Positions 20,843 through 28,203 of a stretch of DNA of 64,000 nt are shown piece after piece (within the stretch, counting starts at the first letter, position 1; every line of letters begins with the position of its first letter). The DNA is from Microbulbifer agarilyticus (GTDB lineage Bacteria; Pseudomonadota; Gammaproteobacteria; Pseudomonadales; Cellvibrionaceae). The notes under the pieces were generated by a model. The model ran no database searches, was not told the origin of the DNA, and saw nothing but the letters and a program-made list of their open reading frames with translations. A program made the translations under genes and the position numbers. The stretch lies in assembly GCF_019800665.1 (NCBI RefSeq), contig NZ_JAHVKO010000004.1, positions 248,001-312,000 on the forward strand, read 5' to 3'.

Positions 20843-22041
20843 AGATCTTCAAGCTGCCTGATCTGGGCGAGGGCCTGCCAGATGCCACCATCCGCGAGTG
20901 GCTGGTCCAGGAAGGTGACAGCGTTGCCGCGGATCAGCCCCTGGTCACCGTGGAAACTGCCAAGGCCCTGGTAGAGGTGCCATCGCCATACGCTGGTGTG
21001 GTGGAAAAGTGCTTTGTCGCCGCGGGGCAAACTCTGAATACCGGTCAACCGCTTATCGGCTTCAAGCAGGGTGAAATAGCGCAAACGTCGGCGAAAATGC
21101 CCGATACCGGCACGGTTGTTGGCAAAATCGAAGCCGGCGGTCAGGCGCTGACACAGGAACATCACCCCGTATCCAACCGCCCACGCAGCGCCACGCCCGC
21201 GGTGCGAGCACTGGCCCGGCAATTGGGTGTGGATCTTTCCAGGCTTCACCCCGCGGGTTCCCGTTTTAGTGAAGCCGAAGTGCGCGCTGCCGCCACCGGC
21301 GCAACAATGTCTATGCGGCAGCAGAAGTCGATGCGGCAGGAGTCTATGCGGCAGGAGTCGATACGGGTGCAGGCGCCGTCGCAATCCGATGGTGTGCTGG
21401 TTGCGCCAACAATACCGTCCGCCTCTGCTGAACCTGCGCGCCGCGCCATGGCGATGGTGATGGCTCAGAGCCGCGACCAGATCTGCCCCATGACCCTGTG
21501 CGATGAGGTGGATATTTCGCGCTGGCCAAAAGGCACTAATGCGACCGTCCGTTTGCTTCGGGCAATGGTCGAAGCGGCGTCGGCTGAGCAGAACCTCAAT
21601 GCGTACTTCATCAACGATACCTTGCAGCCGCAGGCCCCGATTAACGTGGGCCTGGCGGTGGATGCATCCAAAGGCCTGTATGTGCCGGTGCTAAAGGATG
21701 TCGCAGCACTTTCACCTCAGGATCTGCAGGCAGCGATCGCCCGTTTTAAACAGCAGGCGGAAGATGGCGGTATTCCGCAGCAAGACCTGCAGGGCGCCAC
21801 CATCCACCTGTCGAACTTCGGCAGCCTCGCGGGCCGTTTCGCCACTCCGGTGGTGGTGCCGCCGCTGGTCTGCATTGTCGGGGCTGGCCGCGCACACAAG
21901 GCGGTGTTACCGCACAAAGGCAAGGCGCGGGTACGCAAGCTGTTGCCGCTCTCCATTACTGCAGACCACCGTGCGGTGACAGGTGGTGAGCTCGCGCGAT
22001 TTTTACAGACTATGCGAGAGCAGTTGGAGACCGGGGAATAG
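20839..22041 (+). CDS. 2-oxo acid dehydrogenase E2 component (dihydrolipoamide acyltransferase)
   Basis: A 400-residue E2 with one lipoyl domain (residues 1-78, lipoylation lysine K42 in VETAKALVEV), a peripheral-subunit-binding domain (about 113-150, ATPAVRALARQLGVDL) and a catalytic domain (about 195-400). The catalytic motif is ADHRAVTGGE with His377; the Asp usual in the DHRxxDG motif is Thr381. The linker at 159-175 carries repeated MRQ-E/Q-S units. The start overlaps E1 beta (ATGA). The complex needs an E3 encoded elsewhere. Confidence 0.88.
   Translation: MKIFKLPDLGEGLPDATIREWLVQEGDSVAADQPLVTVETAKALVEVPSPYAGVVEKCFVAAGQTLNTGQPLIGFKQGEIAQTSAKMPDTGTVVGKIEAGGQALTQEHHPVSNRPRSATPAVRALARQLGVDLSRLHPAGSRFSEAEVRAAATGATMSMRQQKSMRQESMRQESIRVQAPSQSDGVLVAPTIPSASAEPARRAMAMVMAQSRDQICPMTLCDEVDISRWPKGTNATVRLLRAMVEAASAEQNLNAYFINDTLQPQAPINVGLAVDASKGLYVPVLKDVAALSPQDLQAAIARFKQQAEDGGIPQQDLQGATIHLSNFGSLAGRFATPVVVPPLVCIVGAGRAHKAVLPHKGKARVRKLLPLSITADHRAVTGGELARFLQTMREQLETGE
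21313..21368 (+). repeat. 15-base tandem repeat in the E2 linker
   Basis: Three units beginning ATGCGGCAG at 21313, 21331 and 21346, then a degenerate ATACGGGTG at 21361. Spacing is 18, 15 and 15 bases, so each change keeps the frame. They encode MRQQKS, MRQES and MRQES in a flexible linker. Confidence 0.75.
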
Positions 22042-22055
22042 ACGGGAAAATCGCC

Positions 22056-22085
22056 TTGTGATTATAAGTTTCGTTTTGCTATCAT
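22056..22085 (+). promoter_or_regulatory. Predicted promoter of glmR
   Basis: TTGTGA (22056-22061), an 18-base spacer and TATCAT (22080-22085) are a fair sigma-70 match in the 72 bases between E2 and the DeoR-type gene. Transcription would begin near 22092, inside the palindromic operator. Confidence 0.45.
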
Positions 22086-22086
22086 T

Positions 22087-22105
22087 ATCTTTCGAAACGA
22101 AAGAT
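22087..22105. promoter_or_regulatory. Palindromic operator upstream of glmR
   Basis: ATCTTTCG, AAA, CGAAAGAT form a perfect 8+3+8 palindrome just before the start codon, and a further TTTCGTTTT half-site lies at 22069-22077. TTTCG-type repeats are characteristic of DeoR-family operators. Autoregulation by the downstream gene product is inferred. Confidence 0.6.
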
Positions 22106-22113
22106 GTGAAACC

Positions 22114-22875
22114 ATGTCGAAACGGAATACCCAGCAGAGGCGTCACCAGATACTAAGCCTGATCAACGAGGCCGGCGAAGCCAGTGTCGAAGAATTGGCG
22201 CGTCGGTTCGAAACATCGGAAGTTACGATCCGAAAGGATCTGGCGGCCATGGAAGACAGCGGCCTGCTGCTGCGTCGCCACGGTGGTGCCATCCCCCTGC
22301 CCCGGGAATTGATGACGGAAGACACGCTGTCGCAAACCAAACGCGCCATCGGTCGCGCCGCCGCAGAGCTGATCCGCGATCACAACCGCATTGTTATCGA
22401 CTACGGCCGCACCACCACCGGCCTGATTCCGGAGCTTAACCACAAGCGCGGCCTGGTGGTGATGACCAACTCCCTGCACGTGGCCAATCAGCTGCGCGAG
22501 CTGGAAAACGAACCCACCCTGCTGATGACCGGCGGCACCTGGGATCCGCACTTCGAGGCTTTTCAGGGGCAGGTGGCCGAGCAGGTATTGCGTGGTTACG
22601 ACTTTGATCAGGCCTTTATTGGCGCCGATGGTATCGACCTTGATCGGGGTACCTGCACTTTCAACGAACAGATCGGCCTGTCACGAGTGATGGCGGATGT
22701 CGCTCGCGAGGTGATTGTGATGGCGGAGTCCAGCAAGGTCGGGCGCCGTATCCCTAATCTGGAGTTGAGCTGGGAAATGTTCGGCACCCTGGTCACCGAT
22801 AGCGGTATTGAAGACAAGGTTTGTGCGCAGCTCGAAAGCAGAGGGCTGCGGGTGATTTGCGCGGACGCCAAGTAG
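22114..22875 (+). CDS. glmR: DeoR-family transcriptional regulator, GlmR-type
   Basis: A 253-residue DeoR protein. The N-terminal winged helix-turn-helix is RRHQILSLINEAGEASVEELARRFETSEVTIRKDLAAME, ending with the family's LLLRRHGGA. The C-terminal sugar-phosphate sensor domain includes DYGRTTTGLIPEL and AFIGADGIDLDRGTCTFNE. Its place directly before glmS (35-base gap) matches glmR of pseudomonads, which links amino-sugar supply to glmS expression. It has its own promoter and operator and is therefore likely separate from the dehydrogenase genes. Confidence 0.85.
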   Translation: MSKRNTQQRRHQILSLINEAGEASVEELARRFETSEVTIRKDLAAMEDSGLLLRRHGGAIPLPRELMTEDTLSQTKRAIGRAAAELIRDHNRIVIDYGRTTTGLIPELNHKRGLVVMTNSLHVANQLRELENEPTLLMTGGTWDPHFEAFQGQVAEQVLRGYDFDQAFIGADGIDLDRGTCTFNEQIGLSRVMADVAREVIVMAESSKVGRRIPNLELSWEMFGTLVTDSGIEDKVCAQLESRGLRVICADAK

Positions 22876-22910
22876 CGTTCGCACAGCAATAAATAATTGA
22901 GGTTAACAAG

Positions 22911-24740
22911 ATGTGTGGAATCGTCGGTGCCCTGGGGCAACGCAACGTAACCGGTATCCTTCTCGAGGGCCTGCGCCGGTTGGAATACCGTGGCTATGAC
23001 TCGGCCGGCGTGTGTCTGGTGAACGGCGACGGCAAATTACAGCTGCGCAAAACCCAGGGCAAGGTTGCCGATCTCGAATCTGCGCTGGATGAGAATCCCA
23101 CTTCCGGTCAGCTCGGTATTGCGCACACCCGCTGGGCCACCCACGGCGTGCCCTCCGACAAAAATTCGCACCCGCATGTATCCGGTGACTTCGCCCTGGT
23201 GCACAACGGCATCATCGAAAACTACCAGGAGCTGCGCGAAGAATTGCTCGCAAAAGGCTACGAGTTCCAGTCGGAAACGGACACCGAGGTAGTGGTACAC
23301 CTGATTCACTCTCTCGCCAGCGAGGGGCGCAACCTGCTTGAAGCGGTTTCTGATGCCACCAAAAGACTGCACGGCGCCTATGCCCTTGGGGTTGTATCTG
23401 CCAAGGAGCCCGAACACCTGGTGTGTGCGCGACTGGGTAGCCCACTGGTGATTGGCGTCGGTATCGAGGAAAACTTTATTGCTTCCGACCCCATGGCTTT
23501 GCAACAGGTGACCGACCGCTTTATTTTCCTCGAAGAAGGCGACCTGGCCGAGGTGACCCGCGACGCCATTGCGATCTGGGATAAAACCGGCGAAGAAGTC
23601 AGCCGCCCGGTAAACAAGTTGCAAGGTGGTCACGATGCCGCGGACAAGGGCCGCTATCGCCACTATATGCAGAAGGAAATTTTTGAGCAGCCCAAGGTGG
23701 TGGAAGCAACCATGGCCGGGCGCATCGGCGAGCACTCGGTGCTGTCGCAGGCACTGGGTACCGCCGCCAATGAAATTCTGCCAAAAGTAAAACAGGTACA
23801 GATTGTTGCCTGCGGCACCAGCTACCACGCCGGTTTGGTTGCCCGTTACTGGATTGAAGACTGGGCCGGGGTGCCCTGCTCCGTGGAAGTGGCCAGCGAA
23901 ATTCGCTACCGCAAGACCGCGGTACGCCCCGGCACTTTATTTGTCACCATCTCCCAGTCGGGCGAGACTGCCGATACCCTGGCCGCCCTGCGCCAGGCCA
24001 AGGAGCTGGGTTATCTCGCCTCTATGACTATCTGCAACGTACCCAACAGTTCACTGGTGCGCGAGTCCGAGCTGCATCTGATGACCGAAGCGGGTCCGGA
24101 AATTGGTGTCGCCTCCACCAAGGCTTTCACCACGCAGTTGGTCGCGCTGCAAATTTTCTGCATCGCATTGGCCAAAGCCAATGGCATGGATGGCGACCGC
24201 GAAGCACAGCTGATCAGTGCCTTACACCAGTTGCCGAAACTGATGGAAAAATTCACCGGCCTGGACGCGCTGGTAGCGGCTACCAGTGAAGCCTTCGCGG
24301 AAAAAAATCATGCGTTGTTTCTGGGGCGCGGTGTGGAGTATCCGATCGCATTGGAAGGAGCACTCAAGCTCAAGGAAATTTCTTATATCCACGCCGAGGC
24401 CTATCCAGCCGGTGAACTCAAACACGGCCCGCTCGCCTTGGTCGATGCGGATATGCCGGTTATCGTCGTCGCGCCTAACGACGAGCTGCTGGAAAAGCTG
24501 AAATCCAATCTGCAGGAAGTGCGCGCGCGTGGCGGTGAGCTGTTTGTCTTTGCCAGCCCCGAGGCCGGATTCCACAGCGAGGAAGGACTCACCGTGGTAG
24601 AGGTGCCGGATGCACCGGAAAGTCTGCAGCCTATTCTGTATACCGTACCGCTGCAGCTATTGAGCTATCACGTAGCGTTGCTGAAAGGCACCGACGTGGA
24701 TCAACCGCGCAATCTGGCGAAATCGGTGACCGTAGAATAG
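22911..24740 (+). CDS. glmS: Glutamine-fructose-6-phosphate aminotransferase (isomerizing) GlmS
   Basis: A 609-residue enzyme making glucosamine 6-phosphate, the first step towards UDP-GlcNAc. The N-terminal class II glutaminase starts at the catalytic Cys2 ([12 protein letters not shown]); two SIS domains follow ([44 protein letters not shown]). The C-terminus [13 protein letters not shown] is typical. GAGG precedes the ATG. No glmS ribozyme is visible in the 35-base leader, as expected in Gram-negatives. Confidence 0.98.
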   Translation: MCGIVGALGQRNVTGILLEGLRRLEYRGYDSAGVCLVNGDGKLQLRKTQGKVADLESALDENPTSGQLGIAHTRWATHGVPSDKNSHPHVSGDFALVHNGIIENYQELREELLAKGYEFQSETDTEVVVHLIHSLASEGRNLLEAVSDATKRLHGAYALGVVSAKEPEHLVCARLGSPLVIGVGIEENFIASDPMALQQVTDRFIFLEEGDLAEVTRDAIAIWDKTGEEVSRPVNKLQGGHDAADKGRYRHYMQKEIFEQPKVVEATMAGRIGEHSVLSQALGTAANEILPKVKQVQIVACGTSYHAGLVARYWIEDWAGVPCSVEVASEIRYRKTAVRPGTLFVTISQSGETADTLAALRQAKELGYLASMTICNVPNSSLVRESELHLMTEAGPEIGVASTKAFTTQLVALQIFCIALAKANGMDGDREAQLISALHQLPKLMEKFTGLDALVAATSEAFAEKNHALFLGRGVEYPIALEGALKLKEISYIHAEAYPAGELKHGPLALVDADMPVIVVAPNDELLEKLKSNLQEVRARGGELFVFASPEAGFHSEEGLTVVEVPDAPESLQPILYTVPLQLLSYHVALLKGTDVDQPRNLAKSVTVE

Positions 24741-24776
24741 TTATTGTTTTTCAGGAGAGTGCTAGTGCTCTCAAAT

Positions 24777-24809
24777 AAAAAAGCCCGCGTTTTTTGCGCG
24801 GGCTTTTTT
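24777..24809. terminator. Bidirectional terminator after glmS and the alginate lyase gene
   Basis: Six A residues, GCCCGCG (24783-24789), a T-rich loop, CGCGGGC (24797-24803) and six T residues. It serves glmS on the plus strand and the convergent PL7 gene ending at 24830. Confidence 0.9.
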
Positions 24810-24829
24810 ATATGGATATTTTTCAGTGA

Positions 24830-25921
24830 TCAGTTTAACTCGATGGAAGTAAAACTGGCCTGCGCATAGTGACCTCCAGTGCGATCTTGCTCCCATATTC
24901 CCGAGCCGGCACAGCCTGCATACCACATACCCTGCTGATTTTTGCTGCTGCACTGGTTGTAGGCGCCAGCCTTGAAGTAGAACCAGTCACCGCTATAGCC
25001 TGCGGGATTATCCAGTGGGTCTACTTCACCGTTGGCGTCAACGTTGTTGGCAAGGTCGATGGTGTATTCCACGCGCGGTTTATTCGCCGCTTCAAAGGTG
25101 AGCTGCATGACATTGTCGACTACATCGACCGTATAGCTAAATGATTCATTGAGCTTGATGCCCTTGTCGCCTGGGTTCTCCGCGGACTCCCAGGTGTTGC
25201 CCCATACCGGATAAGCGATATCGGTACGGTTGGGGTTGTCTTTTTCCAGATTGCGCTCGTAGGTCCAGAATACGGAACCGTATTCGTGACCTGGCCACTT
25301 CTTGTAGTAAATCTTGAGCGGTTCGTTGCCGTAACCGAAACCAGCGTCGAGAAGGTTCGCGTCTTTACCGGCATGTATTTGGCCGACAACCACAGAGAAA
25401 GCCGGTTTTTTATTGGGGTGCGCAGCCTCGACCGCTACATGATTGACCGCCAGGGTCGCCGACAAGCGGCCACCGATCGCACCGTATTCATTTGCCTTGG
25501 GGTGCGATGCCAGCACAAAGTTATTCCCGGGCGCCTTGGTCTTGGATTTCACCGGGTCGATCATCTGCCGCAGCTCACTGCGAGTGTTGGTGGAATTCGC
25601 GGTGGTAATGGCCTTGTTTGGCGCAGTGAATACCAGCTCACCCTTTTCGTTGCCGTAAAAGAAGCGGGGCTCATACAGGCGCATGATATTGGGTGGCCCA
25701 ACTTCATCAATCTTGCCGTCACCATTGCTGTCCATGGGCAAGGTGATCTTCCAGTTGCGCAGATCCACCAGAGACCCCGGAACAACGACCGCCGCTGTCT
25801 CAAGATTTGTCGGTTTTGCAGGCTTTTGTTCTGGTCCGCTGTGGCATGCAGATAACAAAATACCGAGACAGGCCCATGCCGTGAGGTGAAAAATCTTGTG
25901 CTTGCTCTGCTGGTTTATCAT
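24830..25921 (-). CDS. Alginate lyase, polysaccharide lyase family 7, lipoprotein
   Basis: A 363-residue PL7 enzyme that cleaves alginate by beta-elimination. The lipobox LSAC puts the lipidated Cys at residue 26, so it should sit in the outer membrane or periplasm. The three PL7 motifs are present: RSELR (114-118), QIH (181-183, catalytic His) and YFKAGAYNQ (315-323, catalytic Tyr). QIH rather than QVH is usually linked to guluronate-containing substrate. AGGAAAATATA precedes the ATG. A UxuR-like palindrome lies 85 bases upstream. No other alginate gene is in the window. Confidence 0.93.
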   Translation of the reverse strand: MINQQSKHKIFHLTAWACLGILLSACHSGPEQKPAKPTNLETAAVVVPGSLVDLRNWKITLPMDSNGDGKIDEVGPPNIMRLYEPRFFYGNEKGELVFTAPNKAITTANSTNTRSELRQMIDPVKSKTKAPGNNFVLASHPKANEYGAIGGRLSATLAVNHVAVEAAHPNKKPAFSVVVGQIHAGKDANLLDAGFGYGNEPLKIYYKKWPGHEYGSVFWTYERNLEKDNPNRTDIAYPVWGNTWESAENPGDKGIKLNESFSYTVDVVDNVMQLTFEAANKPRVEYTIDLANNVDANGEVDPLDNPAGYSGDWFYFKAGAYNQCSSKNQQGMWYAGCAGSGIWEQDRTGGHYAQASFTSIELN

Positions 25922-26005
25922 TATATTTTCCTGCGAATAACGATACTCCCGAGACTAAGTGCGCTGCTTAGTTGGTGTAAAGCAATAAACCAACAAAGTG
26001 AGATT

Positions 26006-26019
26006 ATTGGTCGACCAAT
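26006..26019. promoter_or_regulatory. UxuR/ExuR-like GntR-family operator upstream of the alginate lyase gene
   Basis: ATTGGTCGACCAAT is a perfect 14-base palindrome 85 bases before the PL7 start. It differs from the known UxuR/ExuR core ATTGGTATACCAAT only in the centre. FadR-type GntR regulators that sense uronates bind TGGT-ACCA sites, which fits control by alginate breakdown products. Confidence 0.6.
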
Positions 26020-26142
26020 CCGGCCTCGACGGCTGTTGACGCACAGCGGGCGAGTGACCATTTCGATACGGGTAAGCAAATGTAGTCGACCTGCGTATTT
26101 CCTGTCGCTCATACCAGGCTGAACTTGGATTTAGCACAAAAG

Positions 26143-26173
26143 AAAACGGCAGCGCCGTCTGCGCTGCCGTTTT
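26143..26173 (-). terminator. Terminator of the fasciclin gene
   Basis: AAAACGGCAGCGC (26143-26155) pairs perfectly with GCGCTGCCGTTTT (26161-26173) over a 5-base loop, 31 bases beyond the stop of the minus-strand fasciclin gene. A U-rich run follows on the minus strand. Confidence 0.85.
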
Positions 26174-26203
26174 CGTATTTACCGTAATTGCGTGTCGAAG
26201 CAA

Positions 26204-26743
26204 TTACTTGCTCGGCATCAATACACCATCGATTACATGCACCACACCATTTGAATTCATGATGTCTGCCTGAACAACGTTTACGGTATTGCCTTTCGCA
26301 TCGGTTATGGTCACTTTGTCACCCATCATTTTCAGGGTGAGCTCGTCACCTTCCACCGTCTTCACTTTCGCATGGCCACCGCCCTGTTTAATCAGTCCTA
26401 CCACCATTTCCGCGGTGGCTTTGCTGGGAACCACATGGTAAGTGAGGATTTTTTTCAGTTTGTCTTTGTTTTCTGGCTTCAACAACATTTCCACGGTACC
26501 CGCGGGCAGCGCAGCGAAGGCATCGTTGGTGGGGGCAAATACCGTAAATGGGCCATCGCCTTTCAGTGAGTCGACCAATTCGGCGGCCTTAACTGCGGCA
26601 ACTAACGTTGACAGCGCCTCAGCATTTGCGGCGTTTTCCGCGATGGTTTTACTTTCGTCTGCTTTGAGGGGCATGCACGCGAGTGCGGTGAGCATAAGAG
26701 GTGCGAAAAAGAATTTGGTGAGTACAGCGTTTACCGATTGCAT
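26204..26743 (-). CDS. Secreted fasciclin (FAS1) domain protein
   Basis: A 179-residue exported protein with a signal peptide (about residues 1-28) and one FAS1 domain. The conserved blocks are GDGPFTVFAPTNDAFAALP, ILTYHVVPSKATA and the terminal NGVVHVIDGVLMPSK. FAS1 domains mediate adhesion or protein contact. The ATG at 26743 follows GGAGG by 8 bases; the longer frame to 26785 covers this RBS. It has its own terminator. Confidence 0.9.
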   Translation of the reverse strand: MQSVNAVLTKFFFAPLMLTALACMPLKADESKTIAENAANAEALSTLVAAVKAAELVDSLKGDGPFTVFAPTNDAFAALPAGTVEMLLKPENKDKLKKILTYHVVPSKATAEMVVGLIKQGGGHAKVKTVEGDELTLKMMGDKVTITDAKGNTVNVVQADIMNSNGVVHVIDGVLMPSK

Positions 26744-26963
26744 AGTTAAACCTCCGCAATAAATCGACGCGGCCATAGAGATCACAGAGTGTGCGCTCGG
26801 CTGGCTGGGTCGAGGTGCCCGGTAGTCTAGTATCGGCGAACGTTTCGTCCAAAGAGGGATGTTCCTGCGGGGTTCATTCTGGCCAGTGAAGTGTCCTGTT
26901 GCCTGAGCTAGGGTGAATTAAGAGGCACGAATGATTGAGCGGTCGCGCGCGGAGGGTTGCAAG

Positions 26964-27494
26964 ATGCCGTTGAGGAAACTCGCTGTTTCACTACTGGTTG
27001 CCGTCAGTATTCTGCATGCGGCCTGTACGGGGATACCCCAGGGCGTCACACCTATTGATGACTTCCGCCTCGAGCCTTATTTGGGCAAATGGTATGAGAT
27101 CGCGCGCCTGGACCACTCTTTTGAGCGGGGCTTAACTCGGGTGACTGCCGAGTACGCTATGCGTGAAGACGGCGGTGTCAGAGTGGTCAACCGCGGGTTC
27201 GATGCCGAAAAAGGCAAATGGCAGCAGGCAGAGGGCAAGGCATACTTTGTCGGCGCGCCCAACATTGGCCACCTGAAAGTCTCCTTCTTCGGCCCCTTCT
27301 ACGGGTCCTATATCATTTTCGATCTGGATCAGGACTATCGCTATGCAATGGTTGCGGGTCCAAGCCGCTCTTATCTGTGGTTGCTGTCCCGCACGCCGAC
27401 CGTGGATGAGGCGGTGAAGCAGCGGTTTATCAACCGCGCTGAGTCCCTCGGCTTTGATACTCGCTCACTCATCTTTGTCGAGCAGGCGCCGTGA
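26964..27494 (+). CDS. Outer-membrane lipocalin (Blc-like)
   Basis: A 176-residue lipoprotein: signal peptide then lipobox LHAAC (Cys about residue 21). The lipocalin signature GKWYEIARLDHSFERGL and the second conserved region FGPFYGSYIIFDLDQDYRYAMVAGPSRSYLW identify the Blc family, which binds lysophospholipids or fatty acids. The ATG at 26964 follows GGAGGG by seven bases; the earlier ATG at 26931 lacks an RBS. It is divergent from the fasciclin gene. Confidence 0.9.
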   Translation: MPLRKLAVSLLVAVSILHAACTGIPQGVTPIDDFRLEPYLGKWYEIARLDHSFERGLTRVTAEYAMREDGGVRVVNRGFDAEKGKWQQAEGKAYFVGAPNIGHLKVSFFGPFYGSYIIFDLDQDYRYAMVAGPSRSYLWLLSRTPTVDEAVKQRFINRAESLGFDTRSLIFVEQAP

Positions 27495-27658
27495 GGTTCA
27501 TCCTTACATGTGCGGAGTGGGTGCCGGGGCACAACCGCCGAACAGTTCCATTGTCCTAGTTTTGCCATTTACGCTGGGTAACTGTTCTTTCCGGCGGCCC
27601 TCTCTCAGCCTTATCTATACTGCCAGTAACGGATGGCGAGTTACTCTGTGAGGGCGGT

Positions 27659-28201
27659 GTGGGCTCTGGTAAGTGCAAAGATGAGCAAGCGCGGGCAGTT
27701 GCGAGCGCAGCGCCGAACTGCCTTGCCCGACGCAGATTTGTCCGCCATCAACTTGTCTTAGGTGCCAGCCTTGTGGGCGGCAGTGTGGCGCCGGTTTTCT
27801 CTCAGTCGCAACGTTTGCCGGACAGTGCCGAAAGCGCCTTGCACCGCCTGGAAAAATTTTTTTCCGTGTCACAGAAGCTGTTTTATCCACTGCCCATCGA
27901 TACCCCATTAGACCGAAGAGTGGCGGCGCGCTTGTTGGTGGCGCTCAATGACCAGTACCCGAGCTTTGCGCAGCAGCTCGATCTTTTGCCTGACGAACCC
28001 GGTGAAGCCGAACGCCATTCACCGGTCGCGCAATTGATTATCGCGGCCTGGTTTCTCGGTACCGTTGGCACAACGCTGGTGACCTATGAGCGTGCACTGA
28101 TGTATCGACTCACCTCGGATGCCCTTCCCGTACCCAGCTATTGCACCGGCAAACCCGGCGATTGGGCCAGGGCCCCACAGCTGAAATTCAAGAGGATCTA
28201 G
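27659..28201 (+). CDS. Membrane-bound sugar/alcohol dehydrogenase, small (gamma) subunit
   Basis: A protein of about 180 residues starting with GTG (several starts possible). An RRRFVRHQLVLGASLVGG segment at residues 24-42 looks like a twin-arginine signal, and the tail TGKPGDWARAPQLKFKRI is typical of the small subunit of gluconate/sorbitol-type dehydrogenases, which guides export and stabilises the flavoprotein. The flavoprotein and triheme cytochrome genes follow directly. Homology is weak along most of the length, so the call depends on context and the two ends. Confidence 0.72.
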   Translation: MGSGKCKDEQARAVASAAPNCLARRRFVRHQLVLGASLVGGSVAPVFSQSQRLPDSAESALHRLEKFFSVSQKLFYPLPIDTPLDRRVAARLLVALNDQYPSFAQQLDLLPDEPGEAERHSPVAQLIIAAWFLGTVGTTLVTYERALMYRLTSDALPVPSYCTGKPGDWARAPQLKFKRI

Positions 28202-28203
28202 GT

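Noticed and set aside
22078..22096. Fur-box-like GATAATGATA on the minus strand before glmR
   Set aside because: Only half of the 19-base Fur palindrome is present; the overlapping TTTCG palindrome explains the site better.
22876..22910. glmS ribozyme upstream of glmS
   Set aside because: Only 35 bases separate glmR and glmS, with none of the ribozyme's conserved core; the ribozyme is confined mainly to Gram-positive bacteria.
27881..27889. DnaA-box-like TTATCCACT
   Set aside because: Isolated, one mismatch, and within a coding region; no cluster of DnaA boxes or AT-rich unwinding region was seen, so oriC is not in the window.
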